Below are positions 25,512 to 33,136 of a DNA stretch of 64,000 bases, piece after piece. Positions within the stretch are counted from its first letter, which is position 1. Every line of letters starts with the position of its first letter. The DNA is taken from positions 372,001-436,000 of the forward strand of contig CANKYZ010000001.1 in NCBI GenBank assembly GCA_947488325.1. The letters are read 5' to 3'. Under the pieces are notes generated by a model that saw nothing but the letters and a program-made list of their open reading frames with translations, was not told the origin of the DNA and did not search any database. The position numbers were made by a program, and so were the translations under genes. This DNA is from an uncultured Erythrobacter sp. (lineage in GTDB: Bacteria > Pseudomonadota > Alphaproteobacteria > Sphingomonadales > Sphingomonadaceae).

Positions 25512-26362
25512 TGGGACAACAACTCCAGCAACTCACCATCATGATTTCGTGGCGGAGCGACGCCAAAAAATGCTTCAAAGGCGATCGCCGCCTGTCCAAC
25601 CAACATCGCAAGTCCATTAATCACAGGATGGCCCGCACCACGCGCGCCTTGAAGAAATGGCGTATCGATGGGGTTCGTCACAATGTCATAAGCAATGCTG
25701 CCTGGCGGCGCGTGGCTCCAATCAAACTCCAAGGGCGGATTTTCATGCATGCCCAGCGGCGATGCGTTAACGATCAGGTCTAAGCACCCTTCGCGATCAT
25801 CGAAGGTAAAGTCTGTCGGCTGCGCAAAATGGAAAAGGTGCACTGCGTGATGCTCGCCCTGTGGTGCGAGTTCGTCGAGCAAAGCCCGCGCTTTTTCTGG
25901 ATCGCGCCCCGCGACAACCAGCGTAAATCCCTTATCCGCAAGCGCAGCGATGATCGCGCGCGCAGCGCCGCCTGTACCTAAAATTCGGGCCATCCGGAAA
26001 AGGTGATCGGTTTTTAGGGTTTTGGCCAAAGGCTCCAAAAACCCTATTGAATCGGTGTTGTACCCTTTGAGCGAGCCATTGTCCTGCCGAACCACGGTGT
26101 TCACTGCGCCAAGTCTCTCCGCAAGCGGATCAAGCGTCTCAATCTGGTCAATAATCGACTGTTTATGCGGCATGGTGACATTGCATCCAACCCAATCATC
26201 ATTGGACCGCGAATTGTCGAGATATGCCGCCAATCCATCCTTTTTGACCAATTGAACGGTGTATTTGACCGGAATACCCAGTTTTTTGAGCCAAAAACCA
26301 TGGATCAGCGGAGATTTCGAATGCGCAATCGGATCACCGATCACATGAGCGTGGGTATTCAT
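25508..26362 (-). CDS. aroE: Shikimate dehydrogenase
   Basis: NADP-dependent reduction of 3-dehydroshikimate in aromatic amino acid synthesis. The N-terminal HVIGDPIAHSKSPLIHGFW gives the shikimate-binding serines, the catalytic lysine and nearby residues lie in GCNVTMPHKQ, and the nucleotide-binding loop is ILGTGGAARA. Length 284 is normal. Overlaps both maf (upstream) and coaE (downstream) by four bases. Confidence 0.96.
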   Translation of the reverse strand: MNTHAHVIGDPIAHSKSPLIHGFWLKKLGIPVKYTVQLVKKDGLAAYLDNSRSNDDWVGCNVTMPHKQSIIDQIETLDPLAERLGAVNTVVRQDNGSLKGYNTDSIGFLEPLAKTLKTDHLFRMARILGTGGAARAIIAALADKGFTLVVAGRDPEKARALLDELAPQGEHHAVHLFHFAQPTDFTFDDREGCLDLIVNASPLGMHENPPLEFDWSHAPPGSIAYDIVTNPIDTPFLQGARGAGHPVINGLAMLVGQAAIAFEAFFGVAPPRNHDGELLELLSQ

Positions 26363-26955
26363 GTGATCAGAACTCCTTGCTCCCGTAACGCGCCAAGGAC
26401 GGGGATCAGTGGCATACCAAGCACCGTGAACTGATCACCCGCAATCCGGTCAAATAATTGAACGCCCATCGCTTCGATCCGAAAACATCCGACCGTGTGG
26501 CTAATCTCTGGCCATTCGCATTCAATGTAATGCTGAATGAATTCAGGCGAGAGGTCGCGAACTTGCAGCTTAGCACAATCTGTATGACTCCATTCGCAAG
26601 TGTCGTCTTTGACCAAAGCCGCTGCGCTATGGAGCTCCAAGGTCTTGCCAGAAAAGAACGCCAAATGTTCAGCCGCATTTTCGCGCGATGCGGGTTTGTC
26701 GAAACGCTCACCCTCTACCACCACCAATGAGTCGCTTCCCAAGACTAAAATATCCGGGTTGGCGTTGGCTACTGCAGCGGCCTTGGCCACACTCAGCGCC
26801 TCGGCGATTTCGGGTGGATTCGCGCCGCGCAAACCATCCTCGATCGCGCGTTCATCCACATTCGCTGGCATGGCATCATAGTGGACACCCGCTGCATTGA
26901 GCATCGCCCGGCGCGAACTGGACTTTGAAGCAAGGATTAGCTGGGTCATGCTCAT
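26359..26955 (-). CDS. maf: Maf-family nucleoside triphosphate pyrophosphatase
   Basis: Hydrolyses non-canonical or modified nucleoside triphosphates and is implicated in septum control in some bacteria. The hallmark LILASKSSSRRAML is at the N-terminus, and VLGSDSLVVVEGERFDKP contains the catalytic Asp. The ATG at 26955 overlaps the ppsR stop by four bases, which supports that start over ATG 26949. Subfamily (dTTP/UTP or 7-methyl-GTP) is uncertain. Confidence 0.92.
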   Translation of the reverse strand: MSMTQLILASKSSSRRAMLNAAGVHYDAMPANVDERAIEDGLRGANPPEIAEALSVAKAAAVANANPDILVLGSDSLVVVEGERFDKPASRENAAEHLAFFSGKTLELHSAAALVKDDTCEWSHTDCAKLQVRDLSPEFIQHYIECEWPEISHTVGCFRIEAMGVQLFDRIAGDQFTVLGMPLIPVLGALREQGVLIT

Positions 26956-27797
26956 ATCGGCTTTGAAACACCATCGATTGATCGTTCGCGCCGCGCACGG
27001 TCCTGAACCAAACGAATAATCGCGGCCGCGCTTTCCTCGATTGAACGACGCGTCACGTCGATCACCGGCCAGCCATTGTCTGCAAACATGCGCCGGGCGA
27101 ATTGAGTCTCCGCCTTCACGCGCTCATTATCGACATAGGAGGTCTCAGTCCCCTCATTTAACGACAGTAAGCGGTTTCGGCGGATCTGAACCAATCGTTC
27201 TGGTGCTGTTGTCAAGCCAACGACCATGGGGTGGCGCAATCCAAACAGCGCTTTGGGTGGAGGGCTTTCAACGACCAACGGGATATTGGCGACTTTATAA
27301 CCGCGATTGGCGAGATAGATACTGGTCGGCGTCTTCGAACTACGCGACACCCCGGCAAGAACGATATCCGCTTCCTCCCAATCCTCATGCGCGATCCCAT
27401 CATCATGAGCAATTGTGTATTGGATCGCATCGACGCGTTTGAAATAATCTGCATCCATGATGTGTTGGCGGCCCGGACGCCCATGCGCCTCTTGCCCCAA
27501 CTGCGATTCCAATGCGGCGGTCACTTGATCGAGCACCGGCACTGCGGGCAGACCAAGATGCCGGCAATGCTCTTCTAATCGTGCGCGCGTTTCTGGATTG
27601 ACTAATGTGAACAGGACGAGGCCCGGGTTGTCTGCCAATTCCGGAACAATCCGGTCCAGATGTTGGCGTGATCGCACCATGGGCCAAAAATGACGACTGA
27701 CCGTGGGATCATCGAACTGCGCAAGCGCAGCTTTGGCGATCATCTCCAACGTTTCACCGGTCGAATCCGATACAAGGTGCAGATTCAGTCGGTTCAT
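26952..27797 (-). CDS. ppsR: Pyruvate,phosphate dikinase / PEP synthase regulatory protein (DUF299)
   Basis: Bifunctional kinase and pyrophosphorylase that switches PEP synthase or pyruvate phosphate dikinase off and on. The N-terminal LHLVSDSTGETLE and the P-loop GVSRSSKTPTSIYLA near the middle are diagnostic. At 281 residues it is the normal length. It is the first gene leftward from the putative origin. In Caulobacter and Rickettsia the origin also lies beside hemE with a conserved gene of this kind on the other side (from memory). Confidence 0.94.
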   Translation of the reverse strand: MNRLNLHLVSDSTGETLEMIAKAALAQFDDPTVSRHFWPMVRSRQHLDRIVPELADNPGLVLFTLVNPETRARLEEHCRHLGLPAVPVLDQVTAALESQLGQEAHGRPGRQHIMDADYFKRVDAIQYTIAHDDGIAHEDWEEADIVLAGVSRSSKTPTSIYLANRGYKVANIPLVVESPPPKALFGLRHPMVVGLTTAPERLVQIRRNRLLSLNEGTETSYVDNERVKAETQFARRMFADNGWPVIDVTRRSIEESAAAIIRLVQDRARRERSIDGVSKPI

Positions 27798-28058
27798 GGG
27801 ATGATTCGGCTGCGCTCTTTAGGCTTGTTGATAGAAACCGGCATAAACCACGGGAAAGAACTGTCGACAAGCATGGGAGGGGAATTCCTCCTCATTACCT
27901 CAATTTTTTCTGGTGCACTTCTCGACAAGGCTGGAGTGATATCGACAGGCTGGGGAGAGCGTGGATAGATCGAGCTTGACGACAGCTTAGTACGGATTCG
28001 CCGTTGTTTGAATCAGGCAAAAATCTGGATGAAACAGAGCAAGAGCTGGTAACTCCCA

Positions 28059-28067
28059 CTATCCACA
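28059..28067 (+). promoter_or_regulatory. DnaA box, one mismatch from consensus
   Basis: CTATCCACA differs from TTATCCACA only at the first base and lies 24 bases before the AT-rich tract in the putative origin. Confidence 0.6.
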
Positions 28068-28099
28068 GGACCAACAGACTCCATCAATCCTTTTATAAA

Positions 28100-28105
28100 T
28101 ATAAT
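28100..28105 (+). promoter_or_regulatory. Perfect -10 element for hemE inside the AT-rich tract
   Basis: TATAAT lies 22 bases before the hemE ATG, giving a leader of about 15 bases with a GAGGAG ribosome binding site. There is no convincing -35. If the tract is also the origin's unwinding element, hemE transcription would run through it. Confidence 0.45.
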
Positions 28106-28126
28106 TTTTTTGATTAGAGGAGCTCT

Positions 28127-29143
28127 ATGCCTGGTCCATTACTCGATGCCCTAAAGGGTTCCATCCTAGAAATTCCTCCCATCTGGCTCATGCGCCAAGC
28201 TGGGCGGTATCTCCCTGAATATCGCGAATTGCGCGCTGAAAAGGGCGGCTTTCTCAAGCTGGTCTATGACAGCAGCGCCGCAGCGGAAATCACTGTTCAA
28301 CCGATCAGGCGTTTCGCATTTGATGGGGCGATCCTGTTTTCTGATATCCTGATAGTACCGCATGCAATGGGGCAAGGGCTGGAATTTTTGGCCGGTGAAG
28401 GTCCTAAACTCAGCCCGACTTTGCTCGAAGCCAAACTCGATGATTTCACCAGCGTCGCTGATCGGTTTGATCCAATTTATGAAACCGTGCGCAAAACCCG
28501 ATTAATGATCAGCGATCAGGTCACCATGCTTGGCTTTGCAGGATCACCCTGGACGGTCGCAACTTACATGATTGCTGGCCAAGGATCGAAGGATCAGGGG
28601 CCTGCGCGATTGCTTGCCTATCGTGATCCAGCGCGGATGGAAGCAATCTGCGAAGCGATTATCGAGGTTTCGATCACCTATCTACGCGGTCAGATCGATG
28701 CAGGCGCCGAAGCAGTGCAACTGTTTGATAGCTGGGCGGGCAGTCTTGCTCCTGACGAATTTGAACGTTGGGTGGTGGCTCCAAACGCCAAAATCACCGC
28801 AGCGATCAAGCAATCGCATCCCAATACGCCGGTAATCGGATTTCCAAAGGGTGCCGGTGCAAAATTACCGGCCTATGCGCGAGAAACTGGTGTCGATGCG
28901 GTTGGTTTAGATGAAACGCTTGATCCCGCTTGGGCGAATTCGATGCTGCCAGAAGGGATGCCGGTGCAAGGGAATCTTGATCCACTATTGCTGGAAGCCG
29001 GCGGTCCAGAATTGCCTAAGCGAACAAAGATATTGATCGAGGCGTTCGAGGGACGGCCGCATATCTTCAATCTTGGTCACGGGATCGGGCAATTCACCCC
29101 AATCGAGCATGTCGAACAATTGTTGCGTGCGGTTAGAGGCTGA
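28127..29143 (+). CDS. hemE: Uroporphyrinogen decarboxylase
   Basis: Cytosolic heme-pathway enzyme converting uroporphyrinogen III to coproporphyrinogen III. The N-terminal signature PIWLMRQAGRYLPEYRE carries the substrate-binding arginines, DILIVPHAMGQ contains the catalytic Asp, and GFPKGAGAKL and HIFNLGHGI complete the active site. Length 338 is typical. First gene rightward from the putative origin and followed 32 bases later by hemJ. Confidence 0.97.
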   Translation: MPGPLLDALKGSILEIPPIWLMRQAGRYLPEYRELRAEKGGFLKLVYDSSAAAEITVQPIRRFAFDGAILFSDILIVPHAMGQGLEFLAGEGPKLSPTLLEAKLDDFTSVADRFDPIYETVRKTRLMISDQVTMLGFAGSPWTVATYMIAGQGSKDQGPARLLAYRDPARMEAICEAIIEVSITYLRGQIDAGAEAVQLFDSWAGSLAPDEFERWVVAPNAKITAAIKQSHPNTPVIGFPKGAGAKLPAYARETGVDAVGLDETLDPAWANSMLPEGMPVQGNLDPLLLEAGGPELPKRTKILIEAFEGRPHIFNLGHGIGQFTPIEHVEQLLRAVRG

Positions 29144-29175
29144 ATTCGGATCAATTCGAGATTAGAGACACAATT

Positions 29176-29622
29176 ATGCAAGAAGCACTCTTAACGATCT
29201 ACCCTTGGCTAAAGATTGGTCATGTTACCTTCGTTGTATTCTGGATGGCCGGGCTGTTCATGCTGCCGCGACAGGGCATTTACATGCTGGATCATGCGTC
29301 CGGTTCTGAAGGCGAGGCCAAATGGGCAGAGCGTATGGGTAAATTGCGCAAGATTATCTTAGCTCCCAGTATGATCATCGTCTGGCTTCTTGGTTTGTCG
29401 CTTGCTGTTGCGACTGGTGCATTTAGCGGAGCTGGCTGGCTCCATGCTAAGTTGTTTTTGGTGCTGATCTTGACCGGTTATCACGGTTGGTTGGTCGGGC
29501 AGACTAAAAAAATGGCACGAGGGGAACGGCCACTGACGGAAAGAACTTTGCGGATGATCGGCGAAGTTCCCGGATTGCTGCTGATTGTGATCGTAACACT
29601 GGTATACCTGAGGCCATTCTAA
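29176..29622 (+). CDS. hemJ: HemJ-type protoporphyrinogen IX oxidase, membrane protein
   Basis: A 148-residue protein with four membrane helices of the HemJ family (formerly UPF0093, also annotated CopD-like). The conserved histidine and glycine-leucine-proline-arginine pattern appears in IGHVTFVVFWMAGLFMLPR; a second conserved region, SMIIVWLLGLSLA and LHAKLFLVLILTGYHGW, holds further histidines and the essential lysine. HemJ oxidises protoporphyrinogen IX to protoporphyrin IX. Its place directly after hemE supports this over a copper role. Confidence 0.88.
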   Translation: MQEALLTIYPWLKIGHVTFVVFWMAGLFMLPRQGIYMLDHASGSEGEAKWAERMGKLRKIILAPSMIIVWLLGLSLAVATGAFSGAGWLHAKLFLVLILTGYHGWLVGQTKKMARGERPLTERTLRMIGEVPGLLLIVIVTLVYLRPF

Positions 29623-29887
29623 GAATTTTAAGCAACCAAATTGCAATCCGTGATTGACCTAAGCGCTCGCAAATCATAATTCGGTTATACAAACGGCGTC
29701 GGCCCTGCATTGGACATCGATCAAATGCGCGGCCAGGTCTGCTTTCTCCAAGCCCAAACCATGCCGATTGAACGAAATGTCTGATCGAACGACGCAATGG
29801 ATATTTCGCGCATCTTTGTTGTCAGTACGCTTCGTCCAAAGAGGTACTGACCAGCCAGCTACTCCCTTATTCTGGATTAAATAACTA

Positions 29888-31153
29888 ATGCATCTCAAAG
29901 ACTTAAAAGAACGCACCCCGGCAGAGTTGGTCGCTATGGCTGAAGAACTTGGTGTTGAAGGCGCTTCAACCATGCGTCGGCAGGATCTATTGTTCAGCAT
30001 CCTACGTGAGCTTGCTGAGGATGAAGAATACGAAGAAAAAATCATGGGGATCGGCACTATTGAAGTGCTTCAGGACGGATTTGGCTTTCTGCGTTCGCCA
30101 GATGCGAATTACCTTGCCGGTCCTGGCGATATTTATGTTTCCCCCAACCAAATTCGCAAATCGGGTCTGCGGACTGGCGATACGGTTGAAGGCGAAATTC
30201 GCGCACCGAAAGATGGCGAGCGCTACTTTGCGCTGACTGAGCTGACCACGGTCAATTTTGAAGACCCTGATGCAGTTCGGATGCGAACCAATTTCGACAA
30301 TCTGACGCCGCTCTACCCAGATCAGAAGCTCTCGCTCGACACGCTCGATCCGACAGTGAAAGACAAATCAGCGCGGGTGATCGATATCATCTCGCCGCAG
30401 GGCAAAGGTCAGCGTGCCTTGATCGTTGCGCCGCCGCGTACCGGTAAAACTGTACTTTTACAGAATATTGCCAAGGCGATCACGGACAATCACCCAGAAG
30501 TTTTCCTGATAGTTCTGCTGGTCGATGAGCGACCCGAAGAAGTCACCGATATGCAACGCAGCGTGAAAGGTGAGGTTATCTCTTCAACCTTTGATGAACC
30601 AGCCAATCGTCACGTCCAAGTCGCTGAAATGGTTATCGAAAAAGCGAAACGCTTGGTCGAACATAAAAATGATGTTGTGATCCTACTCGATTCGATCACC
30701 CGTTTGGGCCGAGCCTACAACACTGTTGTGCCAAGCTCTGGTAAAGTGCTTACCGGCGGTGTTGATGCCAACGCTCTGCAACGGCCAAAGCGCTTTTTTG
30801 GTGCGGCACGTAATATTGAAGAGGGCGGTTCGCTGTCCATCATCGCAACCGCGCTTATCGATACGGGCAGCCGGATGGACGAGGTGATCTTTGAAGAGTT
30901 CAAAGGCACCGGTAACTCTGAAATCGTTCTTGATCGCAAGGTTTCTGACAAACGCATCTTCCCATCACTTGATGTCGGCAAATCTGGTACGCGTAAGGAA
31001 GAACTGCTGGTTGAGAAGGACAAGCTCTCCAAGATGTGGGTGCTGCGCCGTATCCTCATGCAGATGGGCACCGTCGATGCGATGGAGTTCCTGCTCGACA
31101 AGATGAAAGATTCGAAGACCAACGAAGATTTCTTCGACACTATGAATCAGTAA
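29888..31153 (+). CDS. rho: Transcription termination factor Rho
   Basis: Hexameric RNA-dependent ATPase that ends transcription. The N-terminal Rho_N helix bundle ([20 protein letters not shown]), the cold-shock-like RNA-binding domain with [18 protein letters not shown], the P-loop APPRTGKTV (residues 181-189), and the Q- and R-loop ATPase core are all intact. Length 421 is normal. A 265-base gap precedes it, with a possible TTGACC at 29654 and CATAAT at 29675, spaced tighter than ideal. Long rho leaders often carry autoregulation. A hairpin-rich stretch follows. Confidence 0.97.
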   Translation: MHLKDLKERTPAELVAMAEELGVEGASTMRRQDLLFSILRELAEDEEYEEKIMGIGTIEVLQDGFGFLRSPDANYLAGPGDIYVSPNQIRKSGLRTGDTVEGEIRAPKDGERYFALTELTTVNFEDPDAVRMRTNFDNLTPLYPDQKLSLDTLDPTVKDKSARVIDIISPQGKGQRALIVAPPRTGKTVLLQNIAKAITDNHPEVFLIVLLVDERPEEVTDMQRSVKGEVISSTFDEPANRHVQVAEMVIEKAKRLVEHKNDVVILLDSITRLGRAYNTVVPSSGKVLTGGVDANALQRPKRFFGAARNIEEGGSLSIIATALIDTGSRMDEVIFEEFKGTGNSEIVLDRKVSDKRIFPSLDVGKSGTRKEELLVEKDKLSKMWVLRRILMQMGTVDAMEFLLDKMKDSKTNEDFFDTMNQ

Positions 31154-31173
31154 AGGCGACGCCTGGAGAGTGG

Positions 31174-31239
31174 GTTAAACCGATATATTTGTCTGATGGG
31201 CGTAGATCAAAAAGGATCGACGCCCATCATGCGTTTAAC
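31174..31239. repeat. Long inverted repeat downstream of rho
   Basis: Inner arms GATGGGCGTAGATC (31195-31208) and GATCGACGCCCATC (31215-31228) pair at 13 of 14 positions around the loop AAAAAG. Outer arms GTTAAAC (31174-31180) and GTTTAAC (31233-31239) pair perfectly. No T-run follows, so it is not a standard intrinsic terminator. It could stabilise the rho transcript 3' end, act as a DNA site, or be part of a small RNA. Confidence 0.6.
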
Positions 31240-31359
31240 TCTGTATTTGGTCAGATACCCGTGCCTTCCATTGCTCCGACTGCGCAACCAATATTCAAAA
31301 TCCCCAACCGCTGCGTGAACGATTATGTTTAGTAGCGCTGGATTACGTTCTCCACTGAG

Positions 31360-31378
31360 CCTATCCATTGCGGATAGG
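31360..31378. repeat. Short perfect inverted repeat containing a degenerate DnaA-box-like core
   Basis: CCTATCC (31360-31366), spacer ATTGC, GGATAGG (31372-31378). The sequence CTATCCATT within it differs from a DnaA box at three of nine positions. It lies about 70 bases before the next gene; its role is unknown. Confidence 0.35.
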
Positions 31379-31449
31379 GATCGGCAAACCCAAATATGCC
31401 TATAGAACCAAGGGCGTCGATTTTATCAAAGGCGCGAAGGGAGAGATTC

Positions 31450-31731
31450 ATGAAGATCAACGTCGAAGTCGAATGTACGCCTGAAGAGGCACGCAGCTTT
31501 ATGGGGCTTCCAGATGTGAGCAAGGCCAACAGCGTCTATGTCGATACTGTTGCAAAGGCGATGAAAGGAGTTAGCAGCCCCGACCAACTTCAGGAATACG
31601 CTCAAGCACTGGCTCCGATGGGACAGGTGGGATTGAAGCTATTCCAGAGCTTTGTCGAAGGCGGTATGCGTAATGCGACGGGAGGCGGAAGCGGCTCCTC
31701 TTCTGGTTCTAAGGGCGGTTCTTCAGACTGA
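31450..31731 (+). CDS. DUF6489-type small protein
   Basis: A 93-residue protein starting MKINVEVECTPEEARSFMGLPD, a pattern conserved in alphaproteobacterial proteins of unknown function that vaguely resemble phasins. The C-terminal 20 residues are almost all Gly and Ser, ending in Asp, and are likely disordered. The ATG at 31450 has a GGGAGAG ribosome binding site; a frame extending to 31396 is not supported. It lies 32 bases before mnmE and may share its transcript. Confidence 0.75.
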   Translation: MKINVEVECTPEEARSFMGLPDVSKANSVYVDTVAKAMKGVSSPDQLQEYAQALAPMGQVGLKLFQSFVEGGMRNATGGGSGSSSGSKGGSSD

Positions 31732-31763
31732 TCTGAAGGCCGTTTCAAAGGGATATTCGCGTC

Positions 31764-33050
31764 ATGCGCGCCCAAATTCCGACAATTTTCGCTGTTTCGA
31801 GCGGTACTGCTCCTGCTGCGATTGGAGTCATCCGCATCAGCGGTTCACGTGCCGGGGATGTATTGCGCGAATTGGCAGGTCGGGATTTCACTCCTCGCCG
31901 GGCAAGTTTGGGAAGTTTGCGCACTCCATCGGGTGAATTGCTCGATAAAGCCCTGATCCTTTCGTTCCCTGGTCCGGCATCGGCAACGGGTGAGGATTGT
32001 GCTGAGCTCCATTGCCACGGGGGCAGGGCGGTTCTTAAGGCCGTGTGTGATGCTTTGGGAGCGATTGATGGGCTGCGTCCTGCAGAAGAGGGCGAGTTCA
32101 CCCGCAGAGCCTTTGCAAATGGTCGGATGGACCTTGCTGAGGCAGAAGGCTTGGCCGATCTTCTGGAGGCAGAGACCGAACTGCAACGCGCTGCGGCAGT
32201 GGCGAATGCGAATGGTCTGCTTTCTAGTAAGGTCGAAATTTGGCGCGATGCGGTCCTTAGATTATCGGCCCAGATAGAGGCTGCGCTTGATTTCTCGGAC
32301 GAAGATGATGTTGATGAACTTCCCGACGGTTTCACGTGGAACATTGAGGAGCTAGCCCGCGAATTGGGCGATTTCTTGGAAAGTCCGCGCTCGGAGAAGT
32401 TGAAAGAGGGTTTTCGCGTAGTTTTGGCGGGGCCACCCAATTCCGGCAAATCAACCTTGTTCAACGCCTTAACAGATAGCGAAGCCGCCATAACGTCTCC
32501 GATCGCAGGGACCACGCGCGATGTGATTGAGCGCGCAATTGCGATCAAAGGCGTTCCGTTCATGTTGATCGATACGGCAGGTCTTCGCGATAGCGGCACA
32601 GATGAAATTGAAGTTGTCGGTATTGAACGTGCGCGCGGACAATTTGCGAAGGCGGACATTGTGCTTTGGTTGGGGCCCTATGGTGAGGGGCCACAGGGAA
32701 GCTGGGAAGTAGCGGCGCGCTTGGATGCGACTGATTTTAAACAAAAAGAATTTTCTACTCATAGGGTGTCGGCGATCACAGGGGAGGGTGTGCCAGAGCT
32801 GAAACAGTCTTTGGTTGAGGTAGCGCGGCAAAGCATGCCGAAACCTGGCGAAGCTGCTTTGAATGCGCGCCAGTTTGCGAGATTGAGTGAGGCTCAGGGG
32901 GCTCTGTTGGGTGCAAAGGAGCACGGCGATTTGCTTTTGATCGGTGAGGAATTACGCAGCGCTCGTTTGGCGTTTGACCGTTTGATTGGTCGGGCGACTA
33001 CAGAAGAAATGCTCGATGCGCTGTTTGGGCGGTTCTGCATTGGGAAATAG
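31764..33050 (+). CDS. mnmE: tRNA U34 modification GTPase MnmE
   Basis: With MnmG it installs the carboxymethylaminomethyl group on uridine 34 of certain tRNAs. A folate-binding N-domain (to about residue 120) is followed by a helical domain and an inserted G-domain. The G-domain shows P-loop GPPNSGKSTLF near 222-232, G2 around PIAGTTRD, and DTAGLRDS. The chain ends in the essential CIGK. The G4 motif NKxD is not recognisable: the equivalent stretch reads ARLDATD, keeping only the Asp. At 428 residues it is shorter than E. coli MnmE (454), mainly in this part. A parS-like site lies inside the gene. Confidence 0.93.
   Translation: MRAQIPTIFAVSSGTAPAAIGVIRISGSRAGDVLRELAGRDFTPRRASLGSLRTPSGELLDKALILSFPGPASATGEDCAELHCHGGRAVLKAVCDALGAIDGLRPAEEGEFTRRAFANGRMDLAEAEGLADLLEAETELQRAAAVANANGLLSSKVEIWRDAVLRLSAQIEAALDFSDEDDVDELPDGFTWNIEELARELGDFLESPRSEKLKEGFRVVLAGPPNSGKSTLFNALTDSEAAITSPIAGTTRDVIERAIAIKGVPFMLIDTAGLRDSGTDEIEVVGIERARGQFAKADIVLWLGPYGEGPQGSWEVAARLDATDFKQKEFSTHRVSAITGEGVPELKQSLVEVARQSMPKPGEAALNARQFARLSEAQGALLGAKEHGDLLLIGEELRSARLAFDRLIGRATTEEMLDALFGRFCIGK
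32328..32343. promoter_or_regulatory. parS-like site 1 (variant, within mnmE)
   Basis: GGTTTCACGTGGAACA matches the bacterial parS consensus TGTTTCACGTGAAACA at 14 of 16 positions and retains the central CACGTG. It is embedded in codons for Gly-Phe-Thr-Trp-Asn. This is the weakest of four sites, so ParB binding is uncertain. Confidence 0.5.
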
Positions 33051-33081
33051 TGTTTGATCCTATAAGTGGGCGTTTTGAAGA

Positions 33082-33097
33082 TGTTTCACGTGAAACA
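33082..33097. promoter_or_regulatory. parS site 2 (perfect consensus, mnmE-mnmG gap)
   Basis: TGTTTCACGTGAAACA, an exact 16-base palindromic match to the consensus parS, lies in the 86-base gap just before mnmG, 40 bases from its start codon. It is 3.4 kb from parB's start and 5 kb from the putative origin. Confidence 0.95.
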
Positions 33098-33136
33098 TCT
33101 TTGACGACAGACGTTTGAGCCCGTATCTGCCGCCTC

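Larger units (their letters stand above)
27798..28126. other. Probable chromosomal replication origin (oriC)
   Basis: A 329-base gap between divergent ppsR and hemE. It holds one near-consensus DnaA box, CTATCCACA (28059-28067), and a weaker reverse one, CGTGGATAG (27960-27968). It also has three copies of TCGACAAG or TCGACAGG (27864, 27922, 27942) and GANTC sites at 27803, 27995 and 28010. A 24-base AT-rich tract, TTTTATAAATATAATTTTTT with flanks (28091-28114), could be the unwinding element. All genes for 6.5 kb leftward and 14 kb rightward point away from it. In alphaproteobacteria the origin typically lies beside hemE. No replication data are available, so this is a strong inference. Confidence 0.7.

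Noticed and set aside
31745-32659. 304-codon open frame antisense to mnmE
   Set aside because: Serine- and arginine-rich composition typical of a shadow frame; mnmE is well supported on the other strand.
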